Shown: piece by piece, positions 47,336-56,342 of the stretch | Layout: the number at the start of each line of letters is the position of its first letter | Numbering within the stretch: the first letter of the stretch is position 1 | Made by a program: the position numbers and the translations under genes | Assembly (NCBI GenBank): GCA_031426915.1 | Contig: JASJPB010000036.1 | Coordinates: 70,046-134,045, forward strand | Length of the DNA: 64,000 nucleotides | Origin: Sulfurimicrobium sp031426915 | GTDB taxonomy: Bacteria > Pseudomonadota > Gammaproteobacteria > Burkholderiales > Sulfuricellaceae | Direction: 5' to 3' | Notes under the pieces: generated by a model | What the model was told of the DNA's origin: nothing | Seen by the model: the letters and a program-made list of their open reading frames with translations, nothing else | Database searches by the model: none

Positions 47336-48494
47336 GCTGGGTTTGATCGTTGCGGTGCTTGCGCTGCAAGGCTGCGCCACACCGGCCTTGCGCGGTAGCG
47401 GTGACCTGGGCGTGGTGATAGAGCGCGCAGCGGGGCGTGTGGAAATCGTGGAAACCAGCGGGCGCACTATCCTGGGCAAAGTGGATGGTCTGGGCGACCT
47501 TTCCCACGCATCGGTGAATTATTCACGCGATGCGCGTTACGCCTATGTGTTCGGGCGCGATGGCGGGCTGACCAAAGTGGACTTGCTGGAAATGCGCATC
47601 ATCAAGCGCGTGATGCAGTCCGGCAACAGCATCGGTGGGGCGATTTCCCAGGATGGGCGGCTGATCGCAGTGGCCAATTACACACCGGGCGGGGTGAAGG
47701 TTTTCGACTCCGCGACACTGGAACTGGTGGCGGATATTCCGGCTCTGGACGGGGCCGGCAAGCCGTCGAAAGTGGTGGGTCTGGTTGATGTGCCCGGCAA
47801 CCGCTTCGCATGGAGTCTGTTCGAGGCTGGCGAAATCTGGGTGGCCGACATGAAATCGCCCGCTACTCCCATGCTGCAGAAATTCAGAAATATCGGCAAA
47901 GAGCCTTACGACGCCATGATTACCGCGGATGGACGCTATTACCTGGCAGGTCTGTTCGGCGAGGATGGTCTTGCGCTGCTAGACCTGTGGAATATGCAGG
48001 ATGGCGTGCGACGGGTGCTGAATGGTTATGGCAAGGGCGAGCAGAAATTGCCGGTCTACAAGATGCCGCATCTGGAAGGCTGGGCGGCGACCGGGAACGA
48101 GTTGCTGCTTCCCGCAGTAGGGCGCCACGAAGTACTGGTGGTGGATCAGAACCGCTGGAATGAAGTGGGGCGCATCGCCGTGCATGGCCAGCCGGTATTT
48201 GTAGTGGCGCGACCCGACAACCGCCAGGTCTGGGTAAATTTTGCCTTTCCCCACAACGATACTGTGCAAGTGATCGACGTCCCCAGCCGCAAGATCGTAC
48301 ACACTTTCAAGCCCGGCAAGGCGGTATTGCACATCGAGTTTACCCCGCGCGGCGAGCATGCCTGGATTTCGGTCCGGGACGAGAACCGGCTGGAAATATA
48401 CGACAGCGAAAGCTTCGCCAGGCTGGGGGCCTTGCCCGCCGATAGCCCCAGCGGAATTTTCTTCACTCACCGCGCCCACCGGACAGGTTTGTAA
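47325..48494 (+). CDS. nirF: Haem d1 biosynthesis protein NirF
   Basis: A 389-residue propeller protein related to NirS/NirN but without the c-haem domain. The N-terminus (VAVLALQGC, Cys17) reads as a lipoprotein signal, so it is probably periplasmic and membrane tethered. NirF acts late in haem d1 synthesis, converting the didecarboxysiroheme-derived intermediate. It overlaps nirC and, by 1 base, nirDL. Confidence 0.92.
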   Translation: MNLKLGLIVAVLALQGCATPALRGSGDLGVVIERAAGRVEIVETSGRTILGKVDGLGDLSHASVNYSRDARYAYVFGRDGGLTKVDLLEMRIIKRVMQSGNSIGGAISQDGRLIAVANYTPGGVKVFDSATLELVADIPALDGAGKPSKVVGLVDVPGNRFAWSLFEAGEIWVADMKSPATPMLQKFRNIGKEPYDAMITADGRYYLAGLFGEDGLALLDLWNMQDGVRRVLNGYGKGEQKLPVYKMPHLEGWAATGNELLLPAVGRHEVLVVDQNRWNEVGRIAVHGQPVFVVARPDNRQVWVNFAFPHNDTVQVIDVPSRKIVHTFKPGKAVLHIEFTPRGEHAWISVRDENRLEIYDSESFARLGALPADSPSGIFFTHRAHRTGL

Positions 48495-49477
48495 TGACCG
48501 AACTGGAACTTCATCTCCTCAACGATTATCAGCATGACCTGCCGCTGGTTGACAGGCCGTTTGCGCAGATGGCGGCACAACTCGGTGCGAGCGAAAGCGA
48601 CGTGTTGCAAGTGCTCGCGGAGCTGAAAAACCAGGGCATGGTGAGCCGGGTGGGGGCAGTGTTCCGGCCGCGCAGCATCGGCACCAGTACCCTGGCCGCG
48701 ATCGCGGTTCCGGAGCAATATCTGGAGGAGGTGGCGCAGATGGTGAGCGCTTACCCCGAGGTCAATCACAACTATCAGCGCGAGCATTACTACAATCTCT
48801 GGTTCGTGGTTGCAGCCGCGGATGAAGTGTCCTTGCAGCGTGTGCTGCGCGAGATCGAAACGCGCTCCGGCTGTGCGGTGCTATATCTGCCGCTGGTGGA
48901 GGACTATCACATCGATTTGGGATTCGACCTGACCGGGGAGCGTAAAAAACGCGTGGGAACCAATTGCCAGGGTGGCATGCGTCAGCCATACCTGCCGAGC
49001 GAAGAAGAAAATGGAATCATCGCGGCGATACAGTCCGGCTTGCCGCTTGTGTCCCGACCTTACGCCGCAGTTGCGGCATCGCTCGGTTTGGACCAGGACG
49101 CCGTGTTGCGCGGAGTGGAAAACCTGCTGCGGTGCGGAGTGATCAAGCGTATCGGGGTCGTGGTGCGGCACCATGAGCTGGGCTACCGGGCCAACGCCAT
49201 GGTGGTGTGGGATATTCCTGATGAAGAAGTGAGTCGCCTGGGTCAGTGTCTGGGCGGGATGGAATTCGTCACTCTATGTTACCGTCGCCCGCGACGCCTG
49301 CCCGCCTGGCGCTACAACCTGTTCTGCATGATCCACGGCCGCGACCGCGAGGAAGTGCTGGCGCTGGTGGAGCAAATGCGCCAGCGCTGCAGCCTGCAGC
49401 ACATCGCTTACGAGGTGCTGTTCAGCACCCGTCGCTTCAAGCAGTGCGGCGCCCGCTATGCCCGTGCCGCCGCGTGA
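48494..49477 (+). CDS. nirDL: Fused sirohaem decarboxylase NirDL
   Basis: A 327-residue fusion of two Lrp/AsnC-like units (about 1-150 and 165-327). The first has NHNYQREHYYNLWFVV, the second LCYRRPRRLPAWRYNLFCMIHG; the two types of motif are those of the complementary halves of the sirohaem decarboxylase. In some bacteria nirD and nirL are separate, in others fused as here. The enzyme removes two acetate carboxyls from sirohaem. Motif type suggests the first half pairs with the second or with NirH. Confidence 0.9.
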   Translation: MTELELHLLNDYQHDLPLVDRPFAQMAAQLGASESDVLQVLAELKNQGMVSRVGAVFRPRSIGTSTLAAIAVPEQYLEEVAQMVSAYPEVNHNYQREHYYNLWFVVAAADEVSLQRVLREIETRSGCAVLYLPLVEDYHIDLGFDLTGERKKRVGTNCQGGMRQPYLPSEEENGIIAAIQSGLPLVSRPYAAVAASLGLDQDAVLRGVENLLRCGVIKRIGVVVRHHELGYRANAMVVWDIPDEEVSRLGQCLGGMEFVTLCYRRPRRLPAWRYNLFCMIHGRDREEVLALVEQMRQRCSLQHIAYEVLFSTRRFKQCGARYARAAA

Positions 49478-49481
49478 CGCC

Positions 49482-49931
49482 ATGATGATGGACGATCTGG
49501 ACCGCGCCATCATCAACCGCTTGCAGGGCGGTTTTCCGGTTTGCGATCACCCCTACAAAATGGTGGCGGAGCAGCTTGGCACGAGCGAGGAAGACTTGCT
49601 GACGCGGCTGGAAAAGTTGCTCAAGGAGCGTGTGCTATCCCGTTTCGGACCCATGTACCACGCGGAAAACCTGGGTGGCAGTTTGAGTCTGGCCGCGATG
49701 AAAATTCCCGAGACGGATTACGAACGTGTGATGGCCATTGTCAACGCCATGCCGGAAGTGGCGCACAACTATGCACGCGATCACAGCCTCAATATGTGGT
49801 TTGTGCTGGCCACGGAAACGCCCCGGATGCAGGGGGAAACGATAGCCAGGATCGAGCGCGATACCGGTTACCCGGTATTTAACATGCCGAAAATAAAAGA
49901 ATATTTTATTGGTTTGAATTTACAGGTATAG
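49482..49931 (+). CDS. nirG: Sirohaem decarboxylase subunit NirG
   Basis: A 149-residue Lrp/AsnC-like protein from MMMDDLDRAIINRL; a longer start at 49458 would overlap nirDL. The core VAHNYARDHSLNMWFVLATE matches the NirD/NirG type motif. It works with NirH and NirDL in sirohaem decarboxylation. It follows nirDL by 4 bases. Confidence 0.88.
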   Translation: MMMDDLDRAIINRLQGGFPVCDHPYKMVAEQLGTSEEDLLTRLEKLLKERVLSRFGPMYHAENLGGSLSLAAMKIPETDYERVMAIVNAMPEVAHNYARDHSLNMWFVLATETPRMQGETIARIERDTGYPVFNMPKIKEYFIGLNLQV

Positions 49932-49947
49932 GCGGGAGTCGCTGCAA

Positions 49948-50742
49948 ATGAAAAAAATGACAGGCTTGGTCTGCGGCGTGCTTTTCGGGCTCGCCTTTAT
50001 TGCCGCACCGGCGCTGGCGGCTCCCGCCAATTCTCCCCAGATCACGCTGTCTTCCGCAATTAACAAGGCCGGGCGGCAGCGCATGTTGTCGCAACGCATG
50101 GTCAAGTTTTACTGCCAGATCGGGCAGGGGATTCTGGTGGATAAATCCCGGCAGCAATTGCAGCAGTCGGTCGGGCTGTTTGAGGCGCAGTTGGCGGAAC
50201 TGAAACAGGTCGCTCCGAATCCCGAAGTTCAGGGCGCGGTTGCGAAAATGGAAGCCTCATGGGGGCCATTCAAGGAAATCGTGTCCAAGGCTCCCTCGAA
50301 GGAGGATGGCAAGAAACTGATCGGGATGAGCGAGGAATTGCTCCAGGCCGCTCACAAGACCACGATGCTGCTGCAGGATGCCGCTGGCACACAGACGGGC
50401 CGACTGGTCAACATGGCCGGGCGGCAGCGCATGCTGTCGCAGCGCATGGCCAAGTATTACATGCAGAAACGGCGCGGGTTCAACAGCAGCGAGGTGGCGG
50501 ATGGCCTGGAACAGGCGCGCAACGAATTCAAGGGTGCGCTGCAGGAGTTGCTCGCGGCACCTCAGAACACCTCCGCAATCAACAAGGAATTGGAACTGGC
50601 CAAGATGCAGTTGATATTCTTCGAGAACGCGCTGGCCCAGGATAGCGTTCAGGATCCGACTTTCGCTGTGAATGTGGCAACCTCCAGCGAGCGGATTCTG
50701 GAAGTGATGGACCGGGTGACGGGCATGTATGAAAAGCTCTAG
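49948..50742 (+). CDS. Free-standing periplasmic double PilJ-type (NarX-like P-box) protein
   Basis: A 264-residue protein with a signal peptide (ending PALAA) and no other membrane helix. The motif AGRQRMLSQRM occurs twice (41-51 and 157-167), each opening a four-helix-bundle PilJ-type domain as in the periplasmic sensor parts of chemoreceptors and NarX/NarQ kinases. In NarX a similar P-box helix binds nitrate/nitrite. There is no kinase, HAMP or signalling domain. Encoded between nirG and a cytochrome, it may be a periplasmic nitrate/nitrite-binding or helper protein; this is inference. Confidence 0.75.
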   Translation: MKKMTGLVCGVLFGLAFIAAPALAAPANSPQITLSSAINKAGRQRMLSQRMVKFYCQIGQGILVDKSRQQLQQSVGLFEAQLAELKQVAPNPEVQGAVAKMEASWGPFKEIVSKAPSKEDGKKLIGMSEELLQAAHKTTMLLQDAAGTQTGRLVNMAGRQRMLSQRMAKYYMQKRRGFNSSEVADGLEQARNEFKGALQELLAAPQNTSAINKELELAKMQLIFFENALAQDSVQDPTFAVNVATSSERILEVMDRVTGMYEKL

Positions 50743-50870
50743 CCGCCTTTTGTAGTTCGGAATAATTTAACCGGAATTTCATTCCGCTGAAATATCTGGC
50801 CTGATACGTGGATTAGTTGGGGAAATTTCCCTAAAATGATTTCCTTTGTCTATAAAACTTGAGGAAATCC

Positions 50871-51527
50871 ATGAGGATTAACCCATTTATCCTAGGTTTG
50901 CTTGCTGCCATTTTGGTCAATTCTCCACTTGCGGCAGCTGCGGAAACCAAGGCCGCCGGGAAAATTGCGCTTGAGGAGCGGCTCAATGCGGTGATTCAGG
51001 ATCCCAAGGCGGCGGAGGCGGCGGCCAAGGCGGGAAAGAAAGTGTCATTTTTCTGTGCCAATTGCCATGGTGAGGGCGGCAACAGCGTCAAGCCCGACAT
51101 CCCCAATCTGGCAGGACAGAATCCGGCCTATCTGCTGGAACAGGTGAAAAAGTTTTCGGACGGAAGGCGCCGCAATGACTTCATGCAGGGCCTGATCAAG
51201 GCCATGAGCGAGGACGAACGAGTGAATGCCGTGGTGTATTTCGCCAGCCAGGAAGTCAAGCCCCATCCCGTCGCCAATGCGGCACTGGCGAGCCGCGGCA
51301 AAGAGCTGTTCTTCAAGGTTTGCCAGCGCTGTCATGGCGAACAGGGGCGCGGCAACGAAAAATTTCCCCGTCTCGCCGGACAGCAACCCGAGTACCTGAC
51401 GCTGTCCCTGAAGCGCTATCGCGACGCTACCGGCGAGCGCATCGACCCGTTCATGGCAGCCAACACCAAAAATCTTAGCGACGCCGACATCAACTCGCTG
51501 GTGGCATTCGTTTCCGGCATGAAGTGA
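50871..51527 (+). CDS. Dihaem cytochrome c4-like protein
   Basis: A 218-residue protein with a signal peptide and two cytochrome c domains: CANCHGEGG (about 62) with NLAGQNPAYL, and CQRCHGEQG with RLAGQQPEYL. This two-domain design and the PxLAGQ motifs are those of cytochrome c4. The start at 50871 has GAGGAAA upstream. It is embedded between nir genes and probably transfers electrons from the membrane to NirS or to a nitric oxide reductase. It overlaps nirH by 1 base. Confidence 0.85.
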   Translation: MRINPFILGLLAAILVNSPLAAAAETKAAGKIALEERLNAVIQDPKAAEAAAKAGKKVSFFCANCHGEGGNSVKPDIPNLAGQNPAYLLEQVKKFSDGRRRNDFMQGLIKAMSEDERVNAVVYFASQEVKPHPVANAALASRGKELFFKVCQRCHGEQGRGNEKFPRLAGQQPEYLTLSLKRYRDATGERIDPFMAANTKNLSDADINSLVAFVSGMK

Positions 51528-52006
51528 TGAGCATGGATGCCACCGATCGGGCCATCATCCTCGCCACCCAGGAAGGCTTGCCCCTGGTGCCCCAGCCTTA
51601 CCATGCGGTGGCGGATCAGGTGGGGATAAGTCCCGAGGAGGTTATGGAGCGGCTGCACGCCATGCTGGAAAGCGGCGTCATTCGCCGCATCGGCGCAGTA
51701 CCGAACCACTACGCCCTGGGCTACAAGGCCAACGGGATGACGGTGTGGGATGTGGCGGACGAGCACATCGACGCGCTGGGCGAACGCATCGGGCAGCTGG
51801 ATTCCGTCAGCCACTGCTACCAGCGCCCGCGCCATTTGCCGGACTGGCCGTACAATTTTTTCGCCATGGTGCATGGTCATGACCGCGCCGAGGTGGAACG
51901 GAAGGCAGAGCAGATCGCCGCTTTATTGGGCGATGCGTGCAGTCGCCACGAGATTCTTTACAGCACCCGTATTCTGAAGAAGACGGGTCTGCGGATTGGT
52001 TTGTAA
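51527..52006 (+). CDS. nirH: Sirohaem decarboxylase subunit NirH
   Basis: A 159-residue Lrp/AsnC-like protein (a GTG one codon earlier or an ATG two codons later are alternatives). The core HCYQRPRHLPDWPYNFFAMVHG is the NirL/NirH-type motif, and it resembles the second half of NirDL. It completes the decarboxylase set DL, G, H. Confidence 0.88.
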   Translation: MSMDATDRAIILATQEGLPLVPQPYHAVADQVGISPEEVMERLHAMLESGVIRRIGAVPNHYALGYKANGMTVWDVADEHIDALGERIGQLDSVSHCYQRPRHLPDWPYNFFAMVHGHDRAEVERKAEQIAALLGDACSRHEILYSTRILKKTGLRIGL

Positions 52007-52024
52007 CATTGGTTGGAGGGCGTC

Positions 52025-52576
52025 ATGTTTGAGATGTTCGAGTTCTTGTGGAAAAAGAAGGAACGCCCTGTTTCCGGCGAATCACCCAAGCCGGCCGGCG
52101 AAACCACTCTGCAGCAGGGCGTCGCACCTGGCACCCAGTTGCATTATGATCCGAATCTTGTGCCCAGCCTGATTGCCGATCACCATGTGCTGGTGGGGAT
52201 ATTCGGCGAGGTCGGAAATGCATTGAAGCAGAAGGATTCCGTGTTGCTGAAGGAAAAATTGAGCGAGTTCGGTAATGCCCTGCGTGGACACCTCCTGACC
52301 GAAAACATCAGGTTTTATGTGTATCTGCAACACAGCCTGGAGGGAGATGCAGAAAATGCCGCCATCATGCATGATTTCCGCAAGGAAATGCAGCATATCG
52401 GCAAGGCGGTAGCAGATTTTCTCCACAAGTACGTGGGAACCACGGACTGGAACGATGCAGCTTGGCAGCAATTTGAGAAGGATGTGACGCAGATCGGCAA
52501 GGTGCTGGTCAAACGCATTCAGACAGAAGAGAATGTGCTTTACTCCCTGTATCTGCCGCCGGAAGAATACAAGTGA
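52025..52576 (+). CDS. Hemerythrin-like (HHE) diiron protein
   Basis: A 183-residue cytoplasmic protein with a variable N-terminus (1-45) and a four-helix bundle. Candidate diiron ligands are His53/54 (IADHHVL), His89 with Glu93 (RGHLLTEN), His116/124 and Glu168/169 (QTEENVLY); the His usually paired with the last Glu is not seen. Ribosome site GGAGGG. Hemerythrin-like proteins bind O2 or NO or transport iron. In a nir operon, NO sensing or protection of the d1 pathway are possibilities, not shown. Confidence 0.75.
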   Translation: MFEMFEFLWKKKERPVSGESPKPAGETTLQQGVAPGTQLHYDPNLVPSLIADHHVLVGIFGEVGNALKQKDSVLLKEKLSEFGNALRGHLLTENIRFYVYLQHSLEGDAENAAIMHDFRKEMQHIGKAVADFLHKYVGTTDWNDAAWQQFEKDVTQIGKVLVKRIQTEENVLYSLYLPPEEYK

Positions 52577-52635
52577 GCGCTATTTCCTACGTTGGCTTTT
52601 GGATTGCCCGCTAAGACGGGCCACGCACAGACACC

Positions 52636-53799
52636 ATGTTTCGTATCTCCCAATTCATGCAGGAAATCGCCCAACCCACCCCGCTTGGGCCGAAGCGCAA
52701 TCCACCCGGCCCGGTGGTGATCTGGAACCTGATCCGGCGCTGCAACCTGACCTGCAAGCACTGCTACTCCATCTCCGCCGACAAGGATTTTCCCGGCGAG
52801 TTGTCCACTGCGGAAGTGCTCGCCGTTATGGACGATTTGAAGCGTTTCCGTGTCCCGGTGCTGATTCTTTCCGGCGGCGAGCCTTTGCTGCGGCCGGATA
52901 TCTTCGATATCGCCCGCCGCGCCAAGGACATGGGGTTCTACGTTGGCCTGTCTTCCAATGGCACCCTGATCGATGAAAGCAATATCGAGCAGATTGCCGC
53001 CATCGGCTTCGATTACGTCGGGGTCAGCCTGGACGGTATTGCCGCCACGCACGACAAATTTCGCCGCATGGACGGCGCCTTCGACAAATCCATGCACGGT
53101 ATCCGCCTGTGCAAGGCGCGCGGCATCAAGGTCGGCATCCGCTTCACCCTGACCCAGGACAATGCACACGACCTGCCCGCGTTGTTGCAGCTCATGGAAG
53201 ACGAAGGGCTGGACAAGTTTTACCTCTCCCATCTCAACTACGCCGGGCGTGGCAACAAGAACCGCAAGGACGACGCGTTTCACCTGACCACGCGCGCGGC
53301 AATGGATCTGCTTTTCGATACCTGCTGGCGCGACCAGCAGGCGGGAAGGCACAAGGAATTCGTCACCGGCAACAACGATGCCGACGGCGTATATCTGCTG
53401 TTGTGGGTGCGCCGGCATTTCCCGCATCTTGAAGAGCATATCCGCGCCAGGCTGGCGCAATGGGGCGGCAATTCATCCGGCGTGAACGTGGCCAATATCG
53501 ATAACCTGGGCAACGTGCATCCCGACACCATGTGGTGGAACTACACCCTCGGCAATGTGCGCGAGCGGCCTTTCTCCGATATCTGGATGGACACTTCCGA
53601 TCCCATCATGGCGGGCCTGAAGGCCCAGCCGAGAAAAGTGGGAGGACGCTGCGGTGCATGCGCTCACTTTGCCATCTGCGGCGGTAACACGCGGGTTAGA
53701 GCGTGGCAGGTAAGCGGCGACCCGTGGGCGGAAGATCCCGCCTGCTACCTGAGCGACGAGGAAATCGGCGTGACTGAAGGAGTGGCAGGAAATGAATAA
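52636..53799 (+). CDS. nirJ: Haem d1 biosynthesis radical SAM enzyme NirJ
   Basis: A 387-residue radical SAM protein with the cluster motif CNLTCKHCYS, SAM-binding GGEPLL, and a C-terminal auxiliary cluster region CGACAHFAICGG. NirJ removes propionate groups from didecarboxysiroheme, the step giving the keto groups of haem d1. It overlaps nirN by 8 bases. Length is typical. Confidence 0.93.
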   Translation: MFRISQFMQEIAQPTPLGPKRNPPGPVVIWNLIRRCNLTCKHCYSISADKDFPGELSTAEVLAVMDDLKRFRVPVLILSGGEPLLRPDIFDIARRAKDMGFYVGLSSNGTLIDESNIEQIAAIGFDYVGVSLDGIAATHDKFRRMDGAFDKSMHGIRLCKARGIKVGIRFTLTQDNAHDLPALLQLMEDEGLDKFYLSHLNYAGRGNKNRKDDAFHLTTRAAMDLLFDTCWRDQQAGRHKEFVTGNNDADGVYLLLWVRRHFPHLEEHIRARLAQWGGNSSGVNVANIDNLGNVHPDTMWWNYTLGNVRERPFSDIWMDTSDPIMAGLKAQPRKVGGRCGACAHFAICGGNTRVRAWQVSGDPWAEDPACYLSDEEIGVTEGVAGNE

Positions 53800-55288
53800 G
53801 CTGTTTTTCAGTTCTATTGCATTGTTTTTGGTGCTGCAACCGCTGACCGGGCTTGCCGCTCCGGATGCCCAGAAAATATACACCGAGCACTGCGCCTCCT
53901 GTCACGGCGCGGACCGCCTGGGCGGTAACGGCCCGGCGCTGCTGCCGGAGAACCTGGAACGCCTGCGCCGACCCGAGGCCATCAAGACCATAGCCCAGGG
54001 CCGTGTCGCGAGCCAGATGGCGGGTTTTGCCGACAAACTTGGCAAGGAGGAGATCGAAGCCCTGGTGGGACTGATTTATACCAAACTGCCACAGATGCCG
54101 GTTTGGGGCGAGAATGAAATCATCATCTCCCACATTCAGCATGTGCCTGCGGGCAGCTTGCCGAATAAGCCGTTATTCAGCGCCGACCCTTTGAACCTGT
54201 TCGTGGTGGTGGAATTGGGCGATCACCACGCCACCATCCTGGATGGGGACAAGCTGGAGTCGATTCATCGTTTCCCGACCCGTTTTGCCTTGCATGGCGG
54301 GCCGAAATTTTCACCCGACGGGCGCTTTGTCTATTTCGCTTCCCGCGACGGCTGGGTGAGTAAATTCGATATATACAATCTCACCACCGTGGCGGAAGTC
54401 CGCGCCGGGATCAACACCCGCAACCTGGCCGTGTCCGGCGATGGCAAAACCGTGCTGGTGGGGAATTACCTGCCGCACAGCCTTGTTCTGCTGGATGCCA
54501 ACGATCTTTCCCTGCTCAAGGTGATTCCGACCATCGGTGAGGACGGCAAGAGTTCTCGCGTGTCTGCCGTGTACCAGGCGGCGCCACGGGGCAGCTTCGT
54601 GGCTGCGCTGAAGGACACCAAGGAAGTGTGGGAAATTGCCTATGGCGACAGGGAATTTCCGCTGCGACGCATCGCTGTTGATGACTACCTGGACGATTTT
54701 TTCTTCGATCAGACATACCGGCTTCTGATCGGCACTGCACGCGACAGCAAGAAAGGGCAGGTGATCGATCTCGACACCGGCAAAAAACGGGCGTTGCTGG
54801 AATTGCCCGGCATGCCTCATCTCGGCTCGGGCATTACCTGGGAATATCAGGGACGGTCGGTGATGGCCACGCCCAACACCAAGGACGGCGTGGTGAGCGT
54901 GATCGACATGCAGAGCTGGAAAACCGTGAAAGAGATCAAAACCCTTGGCCCGGGGTTCTTCATGCGCAGCCATGAAAACACGCGCTATGCCTGGACCGAT
55001 GGCTTTGCCACCGGCAGCCCGGCGAGCAAGGATGTGATGCACCTGATCGACAAGGAAACCCTGGAAGTGGCCCACATCCTGCGGCCCGAGCCGGGCAAGA
55101 CGGCTGCCCACGTGGAGTTTACCCGGGACGGTAAATACGCCCTGGTGAGCATATGGGAGATGGACGGCGCGCTGGTGATCTACGATGCGGAAACCCTGAA
55201 AGAGGTCAAACGCATTCCGATGAAGAAGCCGTCCGGGAAGTACAACGTTTACAACAAAACCACCCGCTCCGCCGGCACCAGCCATTGA
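53792..55288 (+). CDS. nirN: Haem d1 dehydrogenase NirN
   Basis: A 498-residue NirS paralogue: signal peptide (ending LTGLAA), c-haem site CASCHG (Cys34, Cys37), linker, then a d1-binding propeller with KFSPDGRFVYF and GPGFFMRSHENTRYAW. NirN introduces the last acrylate double bond of haem d1 and hands d1 to NirS. It is the last gene of the nir operon. The next gene is convergent, only 12 bases away. Confidence 0.9.
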   Translation: MNKLFFSSIALFLVLQPLTGLAAPDAQKIYTEHCASCHGADRLGGNGPALLPENLERLRRPEAIKTIAQGRVASQMAGFADKLGKEEIEALVGLIYTKLPQMPVWGENEIIISHIQHVPAGSLPNKPLFSADPLNLFVVVELGDHHATILDGDKLESIHRFPTRFALHGGPKFSPDGRFVYFASRDGWVSKFDIYNLTTVAEVRAGINTRNLAVSGDGKTVLVGNYLPHSLVLLDANDLSLLKVIPTIGEDGKSSRVSAVYQAAPRGSFVAALKDTKEVWEIAYGDREFPLRRIAVDDYLDDFFFDQTYRLLIGTARDSKKGQVIDLDTGKKRALLELPGMPHLGSGITWEYQGRSVMATPNTKDGVVSVIDMQSWKTVKEIKTLGPGFFMRSHENTRYAWTDGFATGSPASKDVMHLIDKETLEVAHILRPEPGKTAAHVEFTRDGKYALVSIWEMDGALVIYDAETLKEVKRIPMKKPSGKYNVYNKTTRSAGTSH

Positions 55289-55300
55289 AGCGGCGGGATT

Positions 55301-55699
55301 CTACTCGCGTATCTTGATGATTGCCGCACCAATTTCATAACCCCTGTTATCACCCAGTTGGCTGCAACGTCGCACTTGTACCAGTGCCTTGAGTGGCTTG
55401 ACAGTGGAGCCGCGCGGTGACTGCAACTGGATTTCCATCAATTCCCCAAAGCGCGGAACGTAGTGGGCGATGAGGGCAAGTCCGTCCACGCTCAGATCCT
55501 TGCTCTTGGCGTAAAAGACTTCACCGCTCTCCTGCACCCTTACCTTGACGTAGCACTCGATCGGGACGCGTCGCGAGCAACGCATTTCCCCGCGTGGCTC
55601 GTTGATGCGCTGGCCGCCATTGATGAGGCGAAGATGGACATGGTGGTTGCGGTTGGATTCGGAACGGTTCTGATGCTGGTAGGCTTTGGCAGACGGCAT
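55301..55699 (-). CDS. PilZ-domain cyclic di-GMP-binding protein
   Basis: A 132-residue protein with the PilZ motifs RCSRRVPIE (the RxxxR arm) at about 40 and DLSVDGLAL (the D/NxSxxG motif) at about 70. The first 35 residues are polar and His/Asn-rich. It is a receptor for the second messenger made by proteins such as the cyclase at 28090-29010. It is convergent with nirN; the 168 bases upstream are AT-rich and include GTTGAT-TAT-ATCAAC (55762-55776). Confidence 0.82.
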   Translation of the reverse strand: MPSAKAYQHQNRSESNRNHHVHLRLINGGQRINEPRGEMRCSRRVPIECYVKVRVQESGEVFYAKSKDLSVDGLALIAHYVPRFGELMEIQLQSPRGSTVKPLKALVQVRRCSQLGDNRGYEIGAAIIKIRE

Positions 55700-55867
55700 G
55701 GTTGACTCCTCCGTTGATCACGTGCACGCGCGGGAAAATCACAAAATGTTATTATTATGCTGTTGATTATATCAACATGTTGTGGTTTTGTGTGCGCGGA
55801 CTCGCAGATTTCAGGACGAGCGCATGCCGCCGCCGGGGAGGGCGGCATGGAGGGTATGGAGCGGGGT

Positions 55868-56332
55868 TTAAGCCAGAAGGCGGGTACGGATCTGGCCGAA
55901 TAAACGCGCGGGCAGCAGGGCGCGGAAATCCATGGGGGGCAGTTCCATGCCGTCGAGCGTATTTTTCACCAGCAGCCCGAGTTCGGTATCCCCTTCCATC
56001 ACCAGGCGCCGACTGAAGAACAGGGTGTCCGGATCTTCCTTGCGCAGCGCCAGCAGGAAGAAATCCTGGGCGCTGGCGCTGATGGCGAGGTCGGGTTGAG
56101 CCGCCGGGTGGCGGGCAATCAGGCCATCCGTGCCGAGCGTGAAGTGGAGGGCGATGCCCGCGTCCCTGACACGAATGCACACCTGCTTGCCGCGCAAGGG
56201 GGACCAGACTTCATCCTGCAATTTTCCCTTCAGTGCCAGATTGATCGCCCGTGCGAAAATCAGGGAATGGGGATACTGGGGCAGCAGGGAAAGCACAGTG
56301 CTGATGGGTTGGGGGATGAAAAAGGGTCGCAT
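55868..56332 (-). CDS. ubiT: Anaerobic ubiquinone synthesis accessory factor UbiT
   Basis: A 154-residue SCP2-domain protein. The start MRPFFIPQPISTVLSLLPQ (56332) has AAGAGGAA upstream. The fold motif DLAISASAQDFFLLALRKEDPDTLFFSRRL is typical of UbiT/YhbT. UbiT is a lipid-binding partner needed with UbiU and UbiV for oxygen-independent ubiquinone synthesis. It ends the ubiU-ubiV-ubiT series on the minus strand. Its position next to denitrification genes fits a need for ubiquinone without oxygen. Confidence 0.88.
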   Translation of the reverse strand: MRPFFIPQPISTVLSLLPQYPHSLIFARAINLALKGKLQDEVWSPLRGKQVCIRVRDAGIALHFTLGTDGLIARHPAAQPDLAISASAQDFFLLALRKEDPDTLFFSRRLVMEGDTELGLLVKNTLDGMELPPMDFRALLPARLFGQIRTRLLA

Positions 56333-56342
56333 GTCATTCCTC

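Noticed and set aside
55762..55776. GTTGAT-TAT-ATCAAC upstream of the PilZ gene as an FNR/Dnr site
   Set aside because: The spacer is 3 bases rather than the required 4, so half-sites would be out of register. It may bind another regulator.
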